A DNA stretch of 64,000 bases, from assembly GCF_014489595.1 (NCBI RefSeq), contig NZ_CP060790.1, positions 2,914,001-2,978,000 on the forward strand, given 5' to 3'. Source of the stretch: Paenacidovorax monticola. Lineage in GTDB: Bacteria > Pseudomonadota > Gammaproteobacteria > Burkholderiales > Burkholderiaceae_C. The translations under genes and the position numbers were made by a program. The notes beneath the pieces are model-generated. The model was not told the DNA's origin, ran no database searches, and saw only the letters and a program-made list of their open reading frames with translations. Positions 49,139-58,498 of the stretch are shown in pieces (positions within the stretch are counted from its first letter, which is position 1; every line of letters begins with the position of its first letter).

Positions 49139-50119
49139 ATGAGCACCTCCGACGTCGTGCGCGAAGCGCAGTCCACCGAAGCCTACAACCCGCTGGCCAA
49201 GCAGAAGGCAGCCGCGAAGCTGTCGCGCATTCCGATCAAGGTCGAGCAGTCCGAGGTGCTCAAGAAGCCCGACTGGATCCGCGTGAAGGCCGGCAGCCCC
49301 ACCACGCGCTTCTACGAGATCAAGGACATCCTGCGCGAGAACAAGCTGCATACGGTGTGCGAGGAGGCGAGCTGCCCCAACATCGGCGAATGCTTCGGCA
49401 AGGGCACGGCCACCTTCATGATCATGGGCGACAAGTGCACGCGCCGCTGCCCGTTCTGCGACGTGGGCCATGGCCGCCCGGACCCGCTCGACGCCAACGA
49501 ACCCCTGAACCTGGCCAAGACCATCGCCCAGCTGCGCCTCAAGTACGTGGTGATCACCAGCGTGGACCGCGACGACCTGCGCGACGGCGGCTCGGGCCAT
49601 TTCGTGGAGTGCATCAAGAACATCCGCGAGCTGTCGCCCACGACGCAGATCGAGATCCTCGTGCCCGACTTCCGCGGCCGCGACGACCGCGCGCTGGAAA
49701 TCCTCAAGGCCGCGCCGCCCGACGTGATGAACCACAACCTGGAAACCGCGCCCCGCCTCTACAAGGAGGCGCGCCCCGGCAGCGACTACCAGTTCAGCCT
49801 GAACCTGCTCAAGAAGTTCAAGGCCCTGCACCCCAATGTGCCGACCAAGAGCGGCCTCATGGTCGGCCTGGGCGAGACCGACGAAGAGATCCTGCAGGTG
49901 ATGCGCGACATGCGCGCGCACGACATCGACATGCTGACCATCGGCCAGTACCTGGCACCCAGCAACAGCCACCTGCCCGTCAAGCGCTACGTGCACCCCG
50001 ACACGTTCAAGATGTTCGAGGAAGAGGCCTACAAGATGGGCTTCTCCCATGCGGCCGTGGGCGCCATGGTCCGTTCGAGCTACCACGCGGACCAGCAGGC
50101 CCACGCCGCGGGCGTGTGA
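49139..50119 (+). CDS. lipA: Lipoyl synthase
   Basis: A 326-residue radical-SAM enzyme that inserts two sulfurs into octanoyl groups. The auxiliary iron-sulfur cluster cysteines are in [12 protein letters not shown] and the SAM cluster in [11 protein letters not shown]; the C-terminal RSSYHAD holds the serine ligand. It is 12 bases after lipB, forming a lipoate operon. Confidence 0.97.
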   Translation: MSTSDVVREAQSTEAYNPLAKQKAAAKLSRIPIKVEQSEVLKKPDWIRVKAGSPTTRFYEIKDILRENKLHTVCEEASCPNIGECFGKGTATFMIMGDKCTRRCPFCDVGHGRPDPLDANEPLNLAKTIAQLRLKYVVITSVDRDDLRDGGSGHFVECIKNIRELSPTTQIEILVPDFRGRDDRALEILKAAPPDVMNHNLETAPRLYKEARPGSDYQFSLNLLKKFKALHPNVPTKSGLMVGLGETDEEILQVMRDMRAHDIDMLTIGQYLAPSNSHLPVKRYVHPDTFKMFEEEAYKMGFSHAAVGAMVRSSYHADQQAHAAGV

Positions 50120-50178
50120 GGCCCGCCATCTGAGCGCCGGCGGCGCGCTGCGCCGGCGTCTCTACCCTACCCGTCCCC

Positions 50179-50843
50179 TCAGCGCCCCTGCGCCTCCAGC
50201 CACTGCGCCAGGTCCTGCGCCACCTGGTCCGCGGCCTCGGCCAGCGCGCGCGCACCGCCGGCCGCATCGGCGCTGGGCGCGGGGCGGCGCACCACGAACA
50301 CGCGCTGGGCCACCAGCACCTCGCCCCCGGCACCGCATCGACCACGGTGGCGCGCAGGCGCAGCAGGCCGCTGCTGTCGGCGGGGCTGGCAAACACCTGG
50401 CTGAACTCCTCCAGCGACACACGCAGCACCGAGGGCGCCTTGCCGGTGCGCAGGGCAGTGGCGTCCGTGGCATGCAGCACGGTGCGGCGCAGGCCCAGCT
50501 GCTCGCGAAGGCGCTGCTGCACCAGCACGGCCGGCGGCTGGCTCCAGCGTGCCTGGGTGTAGGGCCGCAGTTGCTGCGCATCGGCATAGGCCAGTCGGTA
50601 GAACAGGCCCGTGCTCGCATCGGCCAGGCCGGGCGCCTCCACATCGGCCAGGGCCAGTGGCGGCAAGGCGGCAGCGGCGCTGGCGGGCGCTGCCTCGGCG
50701 ATCGCGCCAGGGCCAAAGTCGTAGAGCGTGGCACGCGCGGGCGGCTGCGGCAGGGCCGAGCACCCCGCCAGCAAGAGCAAACCCAGAATGGCTGCTGCGC
50801 CCGTCCAACGTGCGCTTGCAGCTATGGAAACAGGAGTATTCAT
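50179..50843 (-). CDS. ABC-type transport auxiliary lipoprotein (PqiC-like; apparent frameshift)
   Basis: Repaired length is about 221 residues. A lipobox LLLLAGCSALPQPP leads to a small domain with PPLALADVEAPGLADASTGL and LRVSLEEFSQVF, matching the PqiC/YmbA and ABC-auxiliary (DUF330-type) lipoproteins that work with MCE proteins. The frame breaks at CCCCC 50324-50328 (VPGARCWW instead of VPGAEVLVAQRV); one base repairs it. The start codons include the dispersed repeat (VSIAASAR). It is the last gene of the MCE operon. Confidence 0.84.
50811..50830 (+). repeat. Dispersed repeat copy in the lipoprotein signal-peptide codons
   Basis: TGCGCTTGCAGCTATGGAAA matches the same core as the copies near 48081 and 53892. 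It codes for part of the signal peptide, just after the start codon of the PqiC-like gene on the minus strand. Confidence 0.55.
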
Positions 50844-50858
50844 GGCGGCATCTTCCTC

Positions 50859-51830
50859 TCAGTGGGCGGGCGCGGTGAAGCCGGGCTCGCCCGGCCCGGG
50901 CAGGGCCGTGCCCGGGCCATAGATGATGGACTGTGGGTTGTCGTTGATGCCGCCTGCCGCACGGCCCAGCTGGCGCGCGGCACGGCTGGCCTCGTCCGTG
51001 GCACGGTGCACGCGCGGCAGCGTGGTGCTGCCGAAGGTGTCGGTCGCGCGGGCCAGGGCCTGCGAGCCCTGCGTGAGCTGGTCGATGGCGCCTCCGGGCG
51101 CGTTCAGGCGCTTGGCGGTCTGGCCGATGTCGGTGGCCGCCGCGGCGGTGCTGGCCCCGGCCTGCTGCAGCGCCTGCAGCGTGTGCCGCGCGTCCGTGGC
51201 CAGCGCGGGCACGGCCTCCAGGGCCGGGTCGAGCCGCTGGGCGACGGTGGTGTCCAGCCGCTGGCTCAGCTGGCCGATGCGGCCCGCGGCCTGGCCGATG
51301 TTCTCCAGCGCAGTGCTCAGGCGGGCCTGGTTGTCGTCGCTGAGCACCTGGTTGATGCGCTCGGCCGCCTCCTGCACCTGCCCCAGGATCGCGGGCCCCT
51401 GCTCGGCCAGTCGGCCGAACGGCGAGGTCTGCAGCGGCAGGCGCGGCACGCCGCTGGGCCCGGGCGGCAGCGCGGCCAGGGGTTCGTCGGCGTCGTCGAG
51501 CAGGATGTGGGCCAGCCCCGTCACGCCCTGGTAGCCCAGCACGGCGAAGGTGGCGGGAGTGATGGGCGCCTCGGCATTGACGGCGATGCGGATCAGCACA
51601 TTGCCCGGCACCTGGCTGTCGAAGCCGATGTCCGTGACCTTGCCCACGGCCACCCCTTTGTAGCGCACGGCGGCCTGGGGCTGCAGGCCGCTCACGCTCT
51701 CCTTGCTGGAAAGCTCGTAGAGCGTGTAGTTCGTGCGGTCCCGCGTGAGCCACAGGGCCAGGGCCGAGAGCAGCAGCGACACGGCAATCACGAAGATGCC
51801 CGCTGCCAGGGCGTGGGATTTGTTTTCCAT
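50859..51830 (-). CDS. MCE-domain lipid-transport protein (MlaD-like)
   Basis: A 323-residue protein. One N-terminal transmembrane anchor (ALAAGIFVIAVSLLLSALAL) is followed by a single MCE domain with VSGLQPQAAVRYKGVAVGKV and YQGVTGLAHILLDDADEP, then a long helical region (LENIGQAAGRIGQLSQRLD) predicted to extend into the periplasm. The family binds phospholipids and moves them between membranes. It overlaps the ATPase gene by one base. Confidence 0.92.
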   Translation of the reverse strand: MENKSHALAAGIFVIAVSLLLSALALWLTRDRTNYTLYELSSKESVSGLQPQAAVRYKGVAVGKVTDIGFDSQVPGNVLIRIAVNAEAPITPATFAVLGYQGVTGLAHILLDDADEPLAALPPGPSGVPRLPLQTSPFGRLAEQGPAILGQVQEAAERINQVLSDDNQARLSTALENIGQAAGRIGQLSQRLDTTVAQRLDPALEAVPALATDARHTLQALQQAGASTAAAATDIGQTAKRLNAPGGAIDQLTQGSQALARATDTFGSTTLPRVHRATDEASRAARQLGRAAGGINDNPQSIIYGPGTALPGPGEPGFTAPAH

Positions 51831-52633
51831 CAGGAGGCCTCCAGGGGCGCCATGGCACGCTGGCCACGCTCGCCCTGAAAGAAATGTTCGATGAACGGAT
51901 GCGGAAACCGCGCCACCTCGCGCGGCGCGCCGGTGACGATGACCTTCTTCTCGGCCAGCACCGCCACGCGCGTGGACAAGGCGAAGAGCGTATCGAGATC
52001 GTGCGTGACCATGACCACCGTGAGCCCCAGCGCCGCGTGCAATTCGCGCAGCAATGCACAGAAATCGTCGGAACTGCTGGGGTCGAGCCCCGCCGTGGGT
52101 TCGTCGAGCAGCAGCAGCGGCGGGTCCATGATGAGCGCGCGCGCCAGCGCCACGCGCTTGACCATGCCGCCCGACAGGTCGGCCGGCATGCGCGAGGCGT
52201 GCTCGGGCTTGAGCCCCACCATCTGCAGCTTGACCATGGCCGCGTCGCGCACCAGCGACGCGGGCAGCGTGCCCTGCTCGCGCAGCGCGAACGCGATGTT
52301 GTCGAGCACGTTGAAGGCCGAGAACAGCGCTCCATGCTGGAACAGCATGCCCACGCGCGCCGCGGCGCCCTCGCCGCCCATCTCGGCCGCAGGCCGGCCC
52401 AGCACCGTCACGCTGCCGCGCGCGGGCCGCGCCAGGCCCAGCATCTGGCGCAGCAGCACGGTCTTGCCCGTGCCCGAGCCCCCCACGAGCGAGAGCATCT
52501 CGCCGCGCTGCACGCTGAGGTCCAGGTCCTGGTGCACGGCAAAGGCCTCGTCGCCCTTGCCGAACACGGACCACAGGCCCTCGATGCGCACCATGGGCTC
52601 GGCGGCGGGCGGCGTGGCGGTGTTCTCGCTCAT
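51830..52633 (-). CDS. MCE-system ABC ATPase (MlaF-like)
   Basis: A 267-residue ATPase. Walker A GGSGTGKT, signature LSGGMVKRVALAR and Walker B LLLLDEPTAGLDP are intact, with the H-loop VMVTHDLD. It overlaps the downstream MCE gene and powers the lipid transporter with the permease upstream. Confidence 0.95.
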   Translation of the reverse strand: MSENTATPPAAEPMVRIEGLWSVFGKGDEAFAVHQDLDLSVQRGEMLSLVGGSGTGKTVLLRQMLGLARPARGSVTVLGRPAAEMGGEGAAARVGMLFQHGALFSAFNVLDNIAFALREQGTLPASLVRDAAMVKLQMVGLKPEHASRMPADLSGGMVKRVALARALIMDPPLLLLDEPTAGLDPSSSDDFCALLRELHAALGLTVVMVTHDLDTLFALSTRVAVLAEKKVIVTGAPREVARFPHPFIEHFFQGERGQRAMAPLEAS

Positions 52634-52638
52634 AGGGT

Positions 52639-53766
52639 TCAGATCCCCACGCTCTTGAACGCGATGGCGAAGAGCGCGTCGACGATGATGACCACGGTGA
52701 TCGCCGTGACCACCGAGGCCGTGGTGCCCTCGCCCAGGCTCTGCGTGTTGGGCTTGACGCGCAGCCCCCAGTGGCAGCCGATGAGCGCGATCATCACGCC
52801 GAACACGGCCGACTTGGCGACCGCCAGGTACAGGTTGGCCGGCGCCACGGCGCGCGGCAGCGCCTGCACGAAGTAGCCCGGCGTGATGCCCATGGTGAGG
52901 TCGGCCGCGAGCATGCCGCCGGCCAGCGCCGCCAGCGTGGTCCACACGCTGATGAGCGGCATGGCGATGGCCAGCGCCAGCGCGCGCGGCAGCACCAGCC
53001 GGAAGCCGTGCGCGATGCCCATGACGCGCATGGCGTCCAGCTCCTCGGTCACGCGCATCACGCCGATCTGGGCCGTGATGGCCGAGCCCGAGCGCCCGGC
53101 CACGAGGATGGCGCCGAGCATGGGGCCCAGCTCGCGGATCAGCGAGATGCCCAGGATGTTCACGATGAAGGACTCGGCCCCGAACTGGCGCAGCTGCAGC
53201 GCCATGAGGTAGGCCAGCACCACGCCGATCAGGAAGCCCACGAGCGCCGTGATCGGCAACGCCGTGGCGCCCATGCGGTAGAGGTGGCCCGACACGTCGC
53301 GCCAGGGCCCCCGGCTCGGCGCGCGCAGCATGCGCACGCCGTCGAGCACCAGTTGTCCGATGAGCTGCACCAGGTGCAGCCCATGGCTGCGCGCGTGCAG
53401 CACCAGCTCGCCCAGATGGTTCGCCTGGTCCATGAAGCGCCATGGCTCGGGCGGCGGCGCGGGCGCCGTGCACAGCTGCGCCACGCGCTCCAGCATGGCG
53501 CGGTGCGCCTCGCTCACCGCCAGGCGCTGGGGCCAGGCCCGGCCCCAGTGGTTCCACAGCAGTTGCGCGCCCACATGGTCCAGCCACTGCAGGCCGCGCA
53601 GGTCCCAGCCCAGGCCCGGCGCCGCGGCCTGTGCCGCGAGCTGCCCGCTCAGCACGCGCCACTGGGCGCGCTGGCCCAGTTCGGCCGCGCCCCAGCGGCC
53701 TTGCAGCACGGCGCACGGCCCGTCGGGCGTGTCGATGCGGCGAAGCTGGGGCGAGCGGTCAGGCAT
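52639..53766 (-). CDS. MlaE-family permease with N-terminal STAS domain
   Basis: A 375-residue protein. The N-terminal 100 residues form a STAS-like domain ([20 protein letters not shown]), resembling free-standing MlaB; then the permease has [20 protein letters not shown] and [19 protein letters not shown], the coupling helix of MlaE. The fusion does the work of MlaB plus MlaE in one chain. It is the first gene of the operon, six bases before the ATPase. Confidence 0.92.
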   Translation of the reverse strand: MPDRSPQLRRIDTPDGPCAVLQGRWGAAELGQRAQWRVLSGQLAAQAAAPGLGWDLRGLQWLDHVGAQLLWNHWGRAWPQRLAVSEAHRAMLERVAQLCTAPAPPPEPWRFMDQANHLGELVLHARSHGLHLVQLIGQLVLDGVRMLRAPSRGPWRDVSGHLYRMGATALPITALVGFLIGVVLAYLMALQLRQFGAESFIVNILGISLIRELGPMLGAILVAGRSGSAITAQIGVMRVTEELDAMRVMGIAHGFRLVLPRALALAIAMPLISVWTTLAALAGGMLAADLTMGITPGYFVQALPRAVAPANLYLAVAKSAVFGVMIALIGCHWGLRVKPNTQSLGEGTTASVVTAITVVIIVDALFAIAFKSVGI

Positions 53767-53851
53767 GCAGGGTGGTGGAGAGGTGGGATCAGGGTCGCAG
53801 GATAGCGCCCTCGCGCGAAGGCCATGCAAGCACAGCGCACAGCCCCCTGCT

Positions 53852-53912
53852 TGCAATTATTATCAAATCGGCCTCCAGCGCAATATCTGCGAGCGCAAAT
53901 AGCTATCAAATT
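53852..53912. repeat. Degenerate inverted copy of the dispersed repeat
   Basis: The right part reads AGCGC-AAAT-AGCTAT-CAAATT (53892-53912) and the left part ATTATTATCAAATCGG resembles its inverse. It lies between divergent MlaE and GMC genes (53767-54027), with no other gene visible there. Confidence 0.55.
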
Positions 53913-54027
53913 CGCAGCACACCGGCATCCCCCTCTCGACAGGCCGGGGCCGATCCGCACAATGGCGTGGCACCCCGTCCTTCATCCACCGCCGCCCCGC
54001 GGCCCAGCGCAGCCGCCCTCTTCCGCC

Positions 54028-55725
54028 ATGAGCGACACCACCTTCGACTACATCATCATCGGCGGCGGCACGGCCGGCGCCCTGCTCGCCAACCGCCTGA
54101 GCGCCGATCCGCAGAACCGCGTGCTGCTCATTGAGGCCGGGCGCAAGGACGACTACCACTGGATCCACATCCCCGTGGGCTACCTGTACTGCATCGGCAA
54201 CCCCCGCACCGACTGGCTCTACCAGACCGAGCCCGACGCGGGCCTCAACGGCCGCCAGCTGCGCTACCCGCGCGGCAAGACGCTGGGCGGCTGCAGCAGC
54301 ATCAACGGCATGATCTACATGCGCGGCCAGGCACGCGACTACGACCAGTGGGCCCGGCTCACGGGCGACGACGCCTGGCGCTGGGACAACGCCCTGCCCT
54401 ACTTCCGCCGCCACGAGGACCACTGGCGTCTGGACCGCCCCGAGGGCGCCAACGAGAATTTCAAGCGCCTGCACGGCAACAAGGCCACGGGCAGCACGGG
54501 CGAGTGGCGCGTGGAGAAGCAGCGCCTGCGCTGGGACGTGCTCGACGCCTTCGCGCAGGCCGCGCAGCAGGCGGGCATCCCCGCCACCGACGACTTCAAC
54601 CGCGGCACCAACGAGGGCGTGGGCTACTTCGAGGTGAACCAGAAGGCCGGCTGGCGCTGGAACACGGCCAAGGCCTTCCTGCGCCCCACCTGCTACGGCC
54701 GCCCCAACTTCGAGATGTGGACCACCGCCCAGGCCACGCGCCTCCTCGTCGATGCGCAGGCCGACGGCAGCCGCCGCTGCACGGGCGTGCAGGTGTGGAC
54801 CGGCAGCGAGATGGTGGTGGCGAAGGCCGCGCGCGAGGTCATCCTGAGCGCGGGCGCCGTGAACTCGCCGCAGCTGCTGCAGCTCTCGGGCATCGGCCCG
54901 GCGGCGCTGCTGCGGGAGCACGGCATTGACGTGGTGAACGACCTGCCCGGCGTGGGCGCCAACCTGCAGGATCACCTGCAGATCCGCGCCGTGTTCAAGG
55001 TGCAGGGCGTGGCCACGCTCAACACCATGGCCAACTCGCTGCTCGGCAAGGCCAGGATCGGCCTGGAGTACGCGCTCAAGCGCAGCGGCCCCATGAGCAT
55101 GGCGCCCTCGCAGCTCGGCGCCTTCACGCGCTCCAGCCCCGACCAGCCCTACCCCAACATCGAGTACCACGTGCAGCCGCTGTCGCTTGACGCGTTCGGC
55201 GAGCCGCTGCACAGCTTCCCGGCCTTCACGGCCAGCGTGTGCAACCTCAATCCCACGAGCCGGGGCACGGTGCAGATCCGCAGCCAACGCTTCGAGGACG
55301 CGCCCGCCATCGCGCCCCGCTACCTCTCCACGCCCGAGGACCGCCAGGTGGCGGCCGACAGCCTGCGCGTCACGCGCCGCATCGTGGCCCAGCCCGCGCT
55401 GGCCAAGTACCGGCCCGAGGAATGGAAGCCCGGCATGCAGTTCCAGACCGACGAGGAGCTCGCGCGCCTGGCTGGCGACATCGCCACGACGATCTTCCAC
55501 CCCGTGGGTACGACCAAGATGGGGAGCGACGAAGACCACATGGCCGTGCTCGACAGCCGCCTGCGCGTGCGCGATGGGCGCGGAGGCGTGATTGCGGGGC
55601 TGCGCGTGGTGGACGCGGGCGCCATGCCCACCATCACCAGCGGCAACACCAACTCGCCCACGCTCATGATCGCCGAGAAGGCCGCGGAATGGATCCGCGC
55701 CGAGCAGCGCGCCCAGGCGCGGTAG
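54028..55725 (+). CDS. GMC-family FAD-dependent oxidoreductase (choline dehydrogenase-like)
   Basis: A 565-residue flavoprotein. The FAD-binding start is FDYIIIGGGTAGALLANRLS, followed by GKTLGGCSSINGMIYMRGQ, GAVNSPQLLQLSGIGP and the C-terminal HPVGTTKMG and TNSPTLMIAEKAAEWI. These are the GMC signatures shared by choline and alcohol dehydrogenases. No betaine or transport genes lie nearby, so the alcohol substrate is unknown. The start ATG at 54028 was chosen because the FAD motif follows at once. Confidence 0.93.
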   Translation: MSDTTFDYIIIGGGTAGALLANRLSADPQNRVLLIEAGRKDDYHWIHIPVGYLYCIGNPRTDWLYQTEPDAGLNGRQLRYPRGKTLGGCSSINGMIYMRGQARDYDQWARLTGDDAWRWDNALPYFRRHEDHWRLDRPEGANENFKRLHGNKATGSTGEWRVEKQRLRWDVLDAFAQAAQQAGIPATDDFNRGTNEGVGYFEVNQKAGWRWNTAKAFLRPTCYGRPNFEMWTTAQATRLLVDAQADGSRRCTGVQVWTGSEMVVAKAAREVILSAGAVNSPQLLQLSGIGPAALLREHGIDVVNDLPGVGANLQDHLQIRAVFKVQGVATLNTMANSLLGKARIGLEYALKRSGPMSMAPSQLGAFTRSSPDQPYPNIEYHVQPLSLDAFGEPLHSFPAFTASVCNLNPTSRGTVQIRSQRFEDAPAIAPRYLSTPEDRQVAADSLRVTRRIVAQPALAKYRPEEWKPGMQFQTDEELARLAGDIATTIFHPVGTTKMGSDEDHMAVLDSRLRVRDGRGGVIAGLRVVDAGAMPTITSGNTNSPTLMIAEKAAEWIRAEQRAQAR

Positions 55726-55728
55726 GCC

Positions 55729-56052
55729 TCAGCGGATGCCCCCCACGTAGCGCGGCGCATCGGGCGCCGGGGGCTCGGGCCTGGCGCGCAACATTTGCGC
55801 GGCCGACTCGGCCAGCGGGCGCGGCGCGGGGGGCTGCGCCATGGCCTCCCGCGTGGCGCGCTCGAGCCTCTCGGCCCACTCCAGCAGCTCCGCGCCGCCG
55901 TCCTCCCGGGCCCGCTCGCGCGCGAAGCGGGCGATCTCGAGCGCATAGTCGGCATTGGCCGCCATCCATTCGGTGTCGGTCACACGGCCCGTCTTGCGAC
56001 GCAGCAGCACATGCAGGTGCGCCGCGATGGCCAGTCTGTCAGAGTCCGGCAT
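55729..56052 (-). CDS. Small conserved protein of unknown function
   Basis: A 107-residue soluble protein. It starts MPDSDRLAIAAHLHVLLRRK, then GRVTDTEWMAANADYALEIA and a helical middle, ending in a Pro-rich tail (PEPPAPDAPRYVGGIR). I do not recognise the family. The ATG at 56052 has a GGGGGA site; a longer TTG start would overlap the amt stop. It is convergent with the GMC gene, 3 bases away, and follows amt, so it is likely co-transcribed with it. Confidence 0.65.
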   Translation of the reverse strand: MPDSDRLAIAAHLHVLLRRKTGRVTDTEWMAANADYALEIARFARERAREDGGAELLEWAERLERATREAMAQPPAPRPLAESAAQMLRARPEPPAPDAPRYVGGIR

Positions 56053-56069
56053 GGAATCCCCCTTTTCGC

Positions 56070-57410
56070 TCAACCACCCAGGTGTTCACGGTGCTGCGCA
56101 ATGTCCAGCCCCTGCTGCTCGCTGGCCTCGTCCACGCGCAGGCCCACGGCGCGGTCGGTGATCCACAGCAGCACGGCCGTGCCCAGCAGGCTGAACAGCA
56201 TCACGGCCCCCACGCCCATGGCCTGTGTGAGCACGCTGCCGTCCACGCCCGCGATGGTGCGGCTGGCGAACACGCCCGTGAGCAGCGAGCCCACGATGCC
56301 GCCGATGCCATGCACGCCGAACACGTCGAGCGAATCGTCCGTGCCCAGCCAGCGCTTGAGCCCCGTCGCGCCCCAGTAGCAGGCCAGCCCCGCCACCGCG
56401 CCGATGGCGAGCGCCGCACGCGGCGTGACGAAGCCCGCGGCGGGCGTGATCGCCACCAGCCCCGCGACCAGGCCCGAGCACAGCCCCAGCAGCGAGGGGC
56501 GGCCGCGCAGCAGCCACTCGCCGCCCATCCACGCCACGGCGCCCGCGGCGGCGGCGATGTGCGTCACGGCCAATGCCAGGCCCGCGCGGCCGTCGGACGC
56601 CACGGCCGAGCCGGCGTTGAAGCCGAACCAGCCCACCCACAGGAGGCCCGCGCCCACCATGGTCCAGCCCAGGTTGTAGGGCTCGAAGGCTTCCTTGCCG
56701 TAGCCCTGGCGCTTGCCGAGGAACCACGCGCACGCCAGCCCCGCCATGCCCGCGTTGACATGCACCACCGAGCCCCCGGCGAAGTCCAGCGCCCCGAGCC
56801 GGGCCAGCCAGCCGCCCGGCTCCCACACCCAGTGGGCGATGGGCGCGTAGATGCACAGCGTCCAGAGGCTGATGAACACCACGAGGGCCGCGAACCGCAT
56901 GCGCTCGACGAACGAGCCCACGACCAGCGCGGCCGTGATGACTGCGAAACTGAGCTGGAACATGGCATACACCGATTCGGGCACATGGGGCGCCACGTGG
57001 CTCACGGCGAGCCGGCCCGCGCCGAGCTGGTAGTCCAGCCCCGCGAACCAGAGCCGCTCGCTCCCGCCGATCCAGCCCGAGCCCGGCGTGAAGGCCCAGG
57101 AATAGCCCACGGCGAACCACCACAGGCTCACGATCGCCGCGATCGCCACCACGCTGGCCATGGTGTCGAGCACGTTCTTGCGGCGCACCATGCCTGCGTA
57201 GAACAGCGCGATACCGGGAAGGGTCATGAGCAGCACCAGGGCCGTGGCCGTCATGAGCCAGCCCGTGTCGGCGGCGCTGATCGCGTCGAACGGCACCAGT
57301 GCGGGCCGCGTGGGCGGCGGAGCGCCCGCCGCCGGCTGGGCCGCCAGCGGCGCCACTGCGCCCAGCCACAGCGCCGTGGCCCCCAGGATGTTGCGCAACG
57401 CCTCCCGCAT
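56070..57410 (-). CDS. amt: Ammonium transporter
   Basis: A 446-residue inner-membrane channel with eleven expected spans after a cleavable signal (ATALWLGAVAPLAAQPA). Conserved blocks: GIALFYAGMVRRKNVLDTM, DFAGGSVVHVNAGMAGLACA with the first pore histidine, and DVFGVHGIGGIVGSLLTG with the second. GlnK, usual partner, is not adjacent. A sigma-54-type promoter lies upstream, fitting nitrogen control. Start at 57410 follows a GAGGGAG site. Confidence 0.95.
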   Translation of the reverse strand: MREALRNILGATALWLGAVAPLAAQPAAGAPPPTRPALVPFDAISAADTGWLMTATALVLLMTLPGIALFYAGMVRRKNVLDTMASVVAIAAIVSLWWFAVGYSWAFTPGSGWIGGSERLWFAGLDYQLGAGRLAVSHVAPHVPESVYAMFQLSFAVITAALVVGSFVERMRFAALVVFISLWTLCIYAPIAHWVWEPGGWLARLGALDFAGGSVVHVNAGMAGLACAWFLGKRQGYGKEAFEPYNLGWTMVGAGLLWVGWFGFNAGSAVASDGRAGLALAVTHIAAAAGAVAWMGGEWLLRGRPSLLGLCSGLVAGLVAITPAAGFVTPRAALAIGAVAGLACYWGATGLKRWLGTDDSLDVFGVHGIGGIVGSLLTGVFASRTIAGVDGSVLTQAMGVGAVMLFSLLGTAVLLWITDRAVGLRVDEASEQQGLDIAQHREHLGG

Positions 57411-57447
57411 GTGCCGACTCCCTCTTGCATTGGTGATGCCCAGCCCT

Positions 57448-57463
57448 CGCACAAGTTGTGCCA
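57448..57463 (-). promoter_or_regulatory. Candidate sigma-54 promoter of the ammonium transporter
   Basis: On the minus strand TGGCACAACTTGTGCG, with GG and GC at exact -24/-12 spacing and a good TGGCAC box. It would start transcription about 27 bases before the amt start. No upstream NtrC site was marked. Confidence 0.6.
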
Positions 57464-57545
57464 GAACGTTTCAAGCCCCCAGGCACCGAAATGGGCCGGG
57501 GTCGGGAAACCCCCAATGCACCAGCGGGGTGCGGCCAGTTACAGT

Positions 57546-57681
57546 GTGGGTACTCGAAAGCGCACTGCGGTGCGCCTCAGAGGAGCCCGAGGAGACATCT
57601 CGAGAAGTAGTACATAAACGAAAAGCATCCTCCACGAGATGCCTCTTTCACAAGGCGCCGGCAACCCCGGCGCCTTTTTGT
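57546..57681 (+). ncRNA. Candidate small RNA ending in an intrinsic terminator
   Basis: The 136-base stretch has no ORF and several hairpins: GCGCAC/GTGCGC (57560-57575), CGAG/CTCG (57588-57602), GCATC/GATGC (57625-57642) with loop CTCCACGA exposing a CCTCC anti-Shine-Dalgarno sequence, and a strong terminator AGGCGCCGG/CCGGCGCCT plus TTTTTGTTTT (57653-57681). It could be a stand-alone regulatory RNA or a leader with attenuator for the TauE gene, which begins 43 bases further. The 5' end and promoter are not certain. Confidence 0.5.
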
Positions 57682-57723
57682 TTTCCGGACCGGGCGCGCA
57701 TACCCCGATGCGACAATCGCTCC

Positions 57724-58482
57724 ATGGAATGGATATTCGTCTCGCTGGCGTCGCTACTGGCCGGCTTTGTGGATGCGATCGTGGGCGGCGGAGGACTCAT
57801 CATGGTGCCCGCGCTGTTCGCCACCTTCGCCAGCGCCCCGCCCGCCACCCTGCTGGGCACCAACAAGAGCGCCTCGGTCTGGGGCACGGCCATGGCCACC
57901 TGGCAGTACAGCCGGCGCGTGCAGATGCCCTGGCATGCCATGATGCCCGCCGCCGCCGCGGGATTCTGCGGCTCGTTCGTGGGGGCCTGGGCTGTCACCG
58001 TGGTGTCGCCCGACTTCCTGCGCAAGCTCCTGCCCGTCATCCTCGTGGCCGTGCTGGCCTACACGCTGGCCAAGAAGGAGCTGGGACGCCACCACCAGCC
58101 GCGCTTCGCGGGCCGCGCCGAGGTTGCCATGGCCAGCCTGATCGGCGTCGCCATCGGGTTCTACGACGGCTTCTTCGGCCCCGGAACGGGCAGCTTCTTC
58201 GTGTTCGCGTTCGTGCGCCTGCTGGGCTACGATTTTCTCAACGCATCGGTGTCTGCCAAGCTGCTGAACCTGGCGACCAATGTGGCGGCGCTGGTGCTGT
58301 TCACGGCCAAGGGGCATGTGTGGTGGCATTTCGCCCTGCCGCTGGCGGTGGCCAATGTGGCCGGCAGCATGCTGGGCACGCACATGGCGCTGCGCCATGG
58401 CACGGGCTTCGTGCGCGCCATCTTCATCTTCGTCGTGAGCATGCTGATCCTCAAGACCGGCTACGACGCCTTTCTCCGTTGA
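57724..58482 (+). CDS. TauE/SafE-family membrane exporter
   Basis: A 252-residue protein with about eight spans. The family start is SLLAGFVDAIVGGGGLIMVP, then LLGTNKSASVWGTAMATWQY, and the second repeat GFYDGFFGPGTGSFFVFAFV, LLNLATNVAALV. TauE/SafE proteins move sulfite, sulfoacetate or other organic anions; the substrate here is unknown. It is 16 bases from the arginase gene and 43 bases from the terminator upstream. Confidence 0.93.
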   Translation: MEWIFVSLASLLAGFVDAIVGGGGLIMVPALFATFASAPPATLLGTNKSASVWGTAMATWQYSRRVQMPWHAMMPAAAAGFCGSFVGAWAVTVVSPDFLRKLLPVILVAVLAYTLAKKELGRHHQPRFAGRAEVAMASLIGVAIGFYDGFFGPGTGSFFVFAFVRLLGYDFLNASVSAKLLNLATNVAALVLFTAKGHVWWHFALPLAVANVAGSMLGTHMALRHGTGFVRAIFIFVVSMLILKTGYDAFLR

Positions 58483-58498
58483 CCCTGCAGGAGGTTCC

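Noticed and set aside
53824..54027. N-terminal extension of the GMC oxidoreductase.
   Set aside because: The extra residues cover the degenerate repeat and are Pro-rich; the FAD motif begins right after the ATG at 54028.
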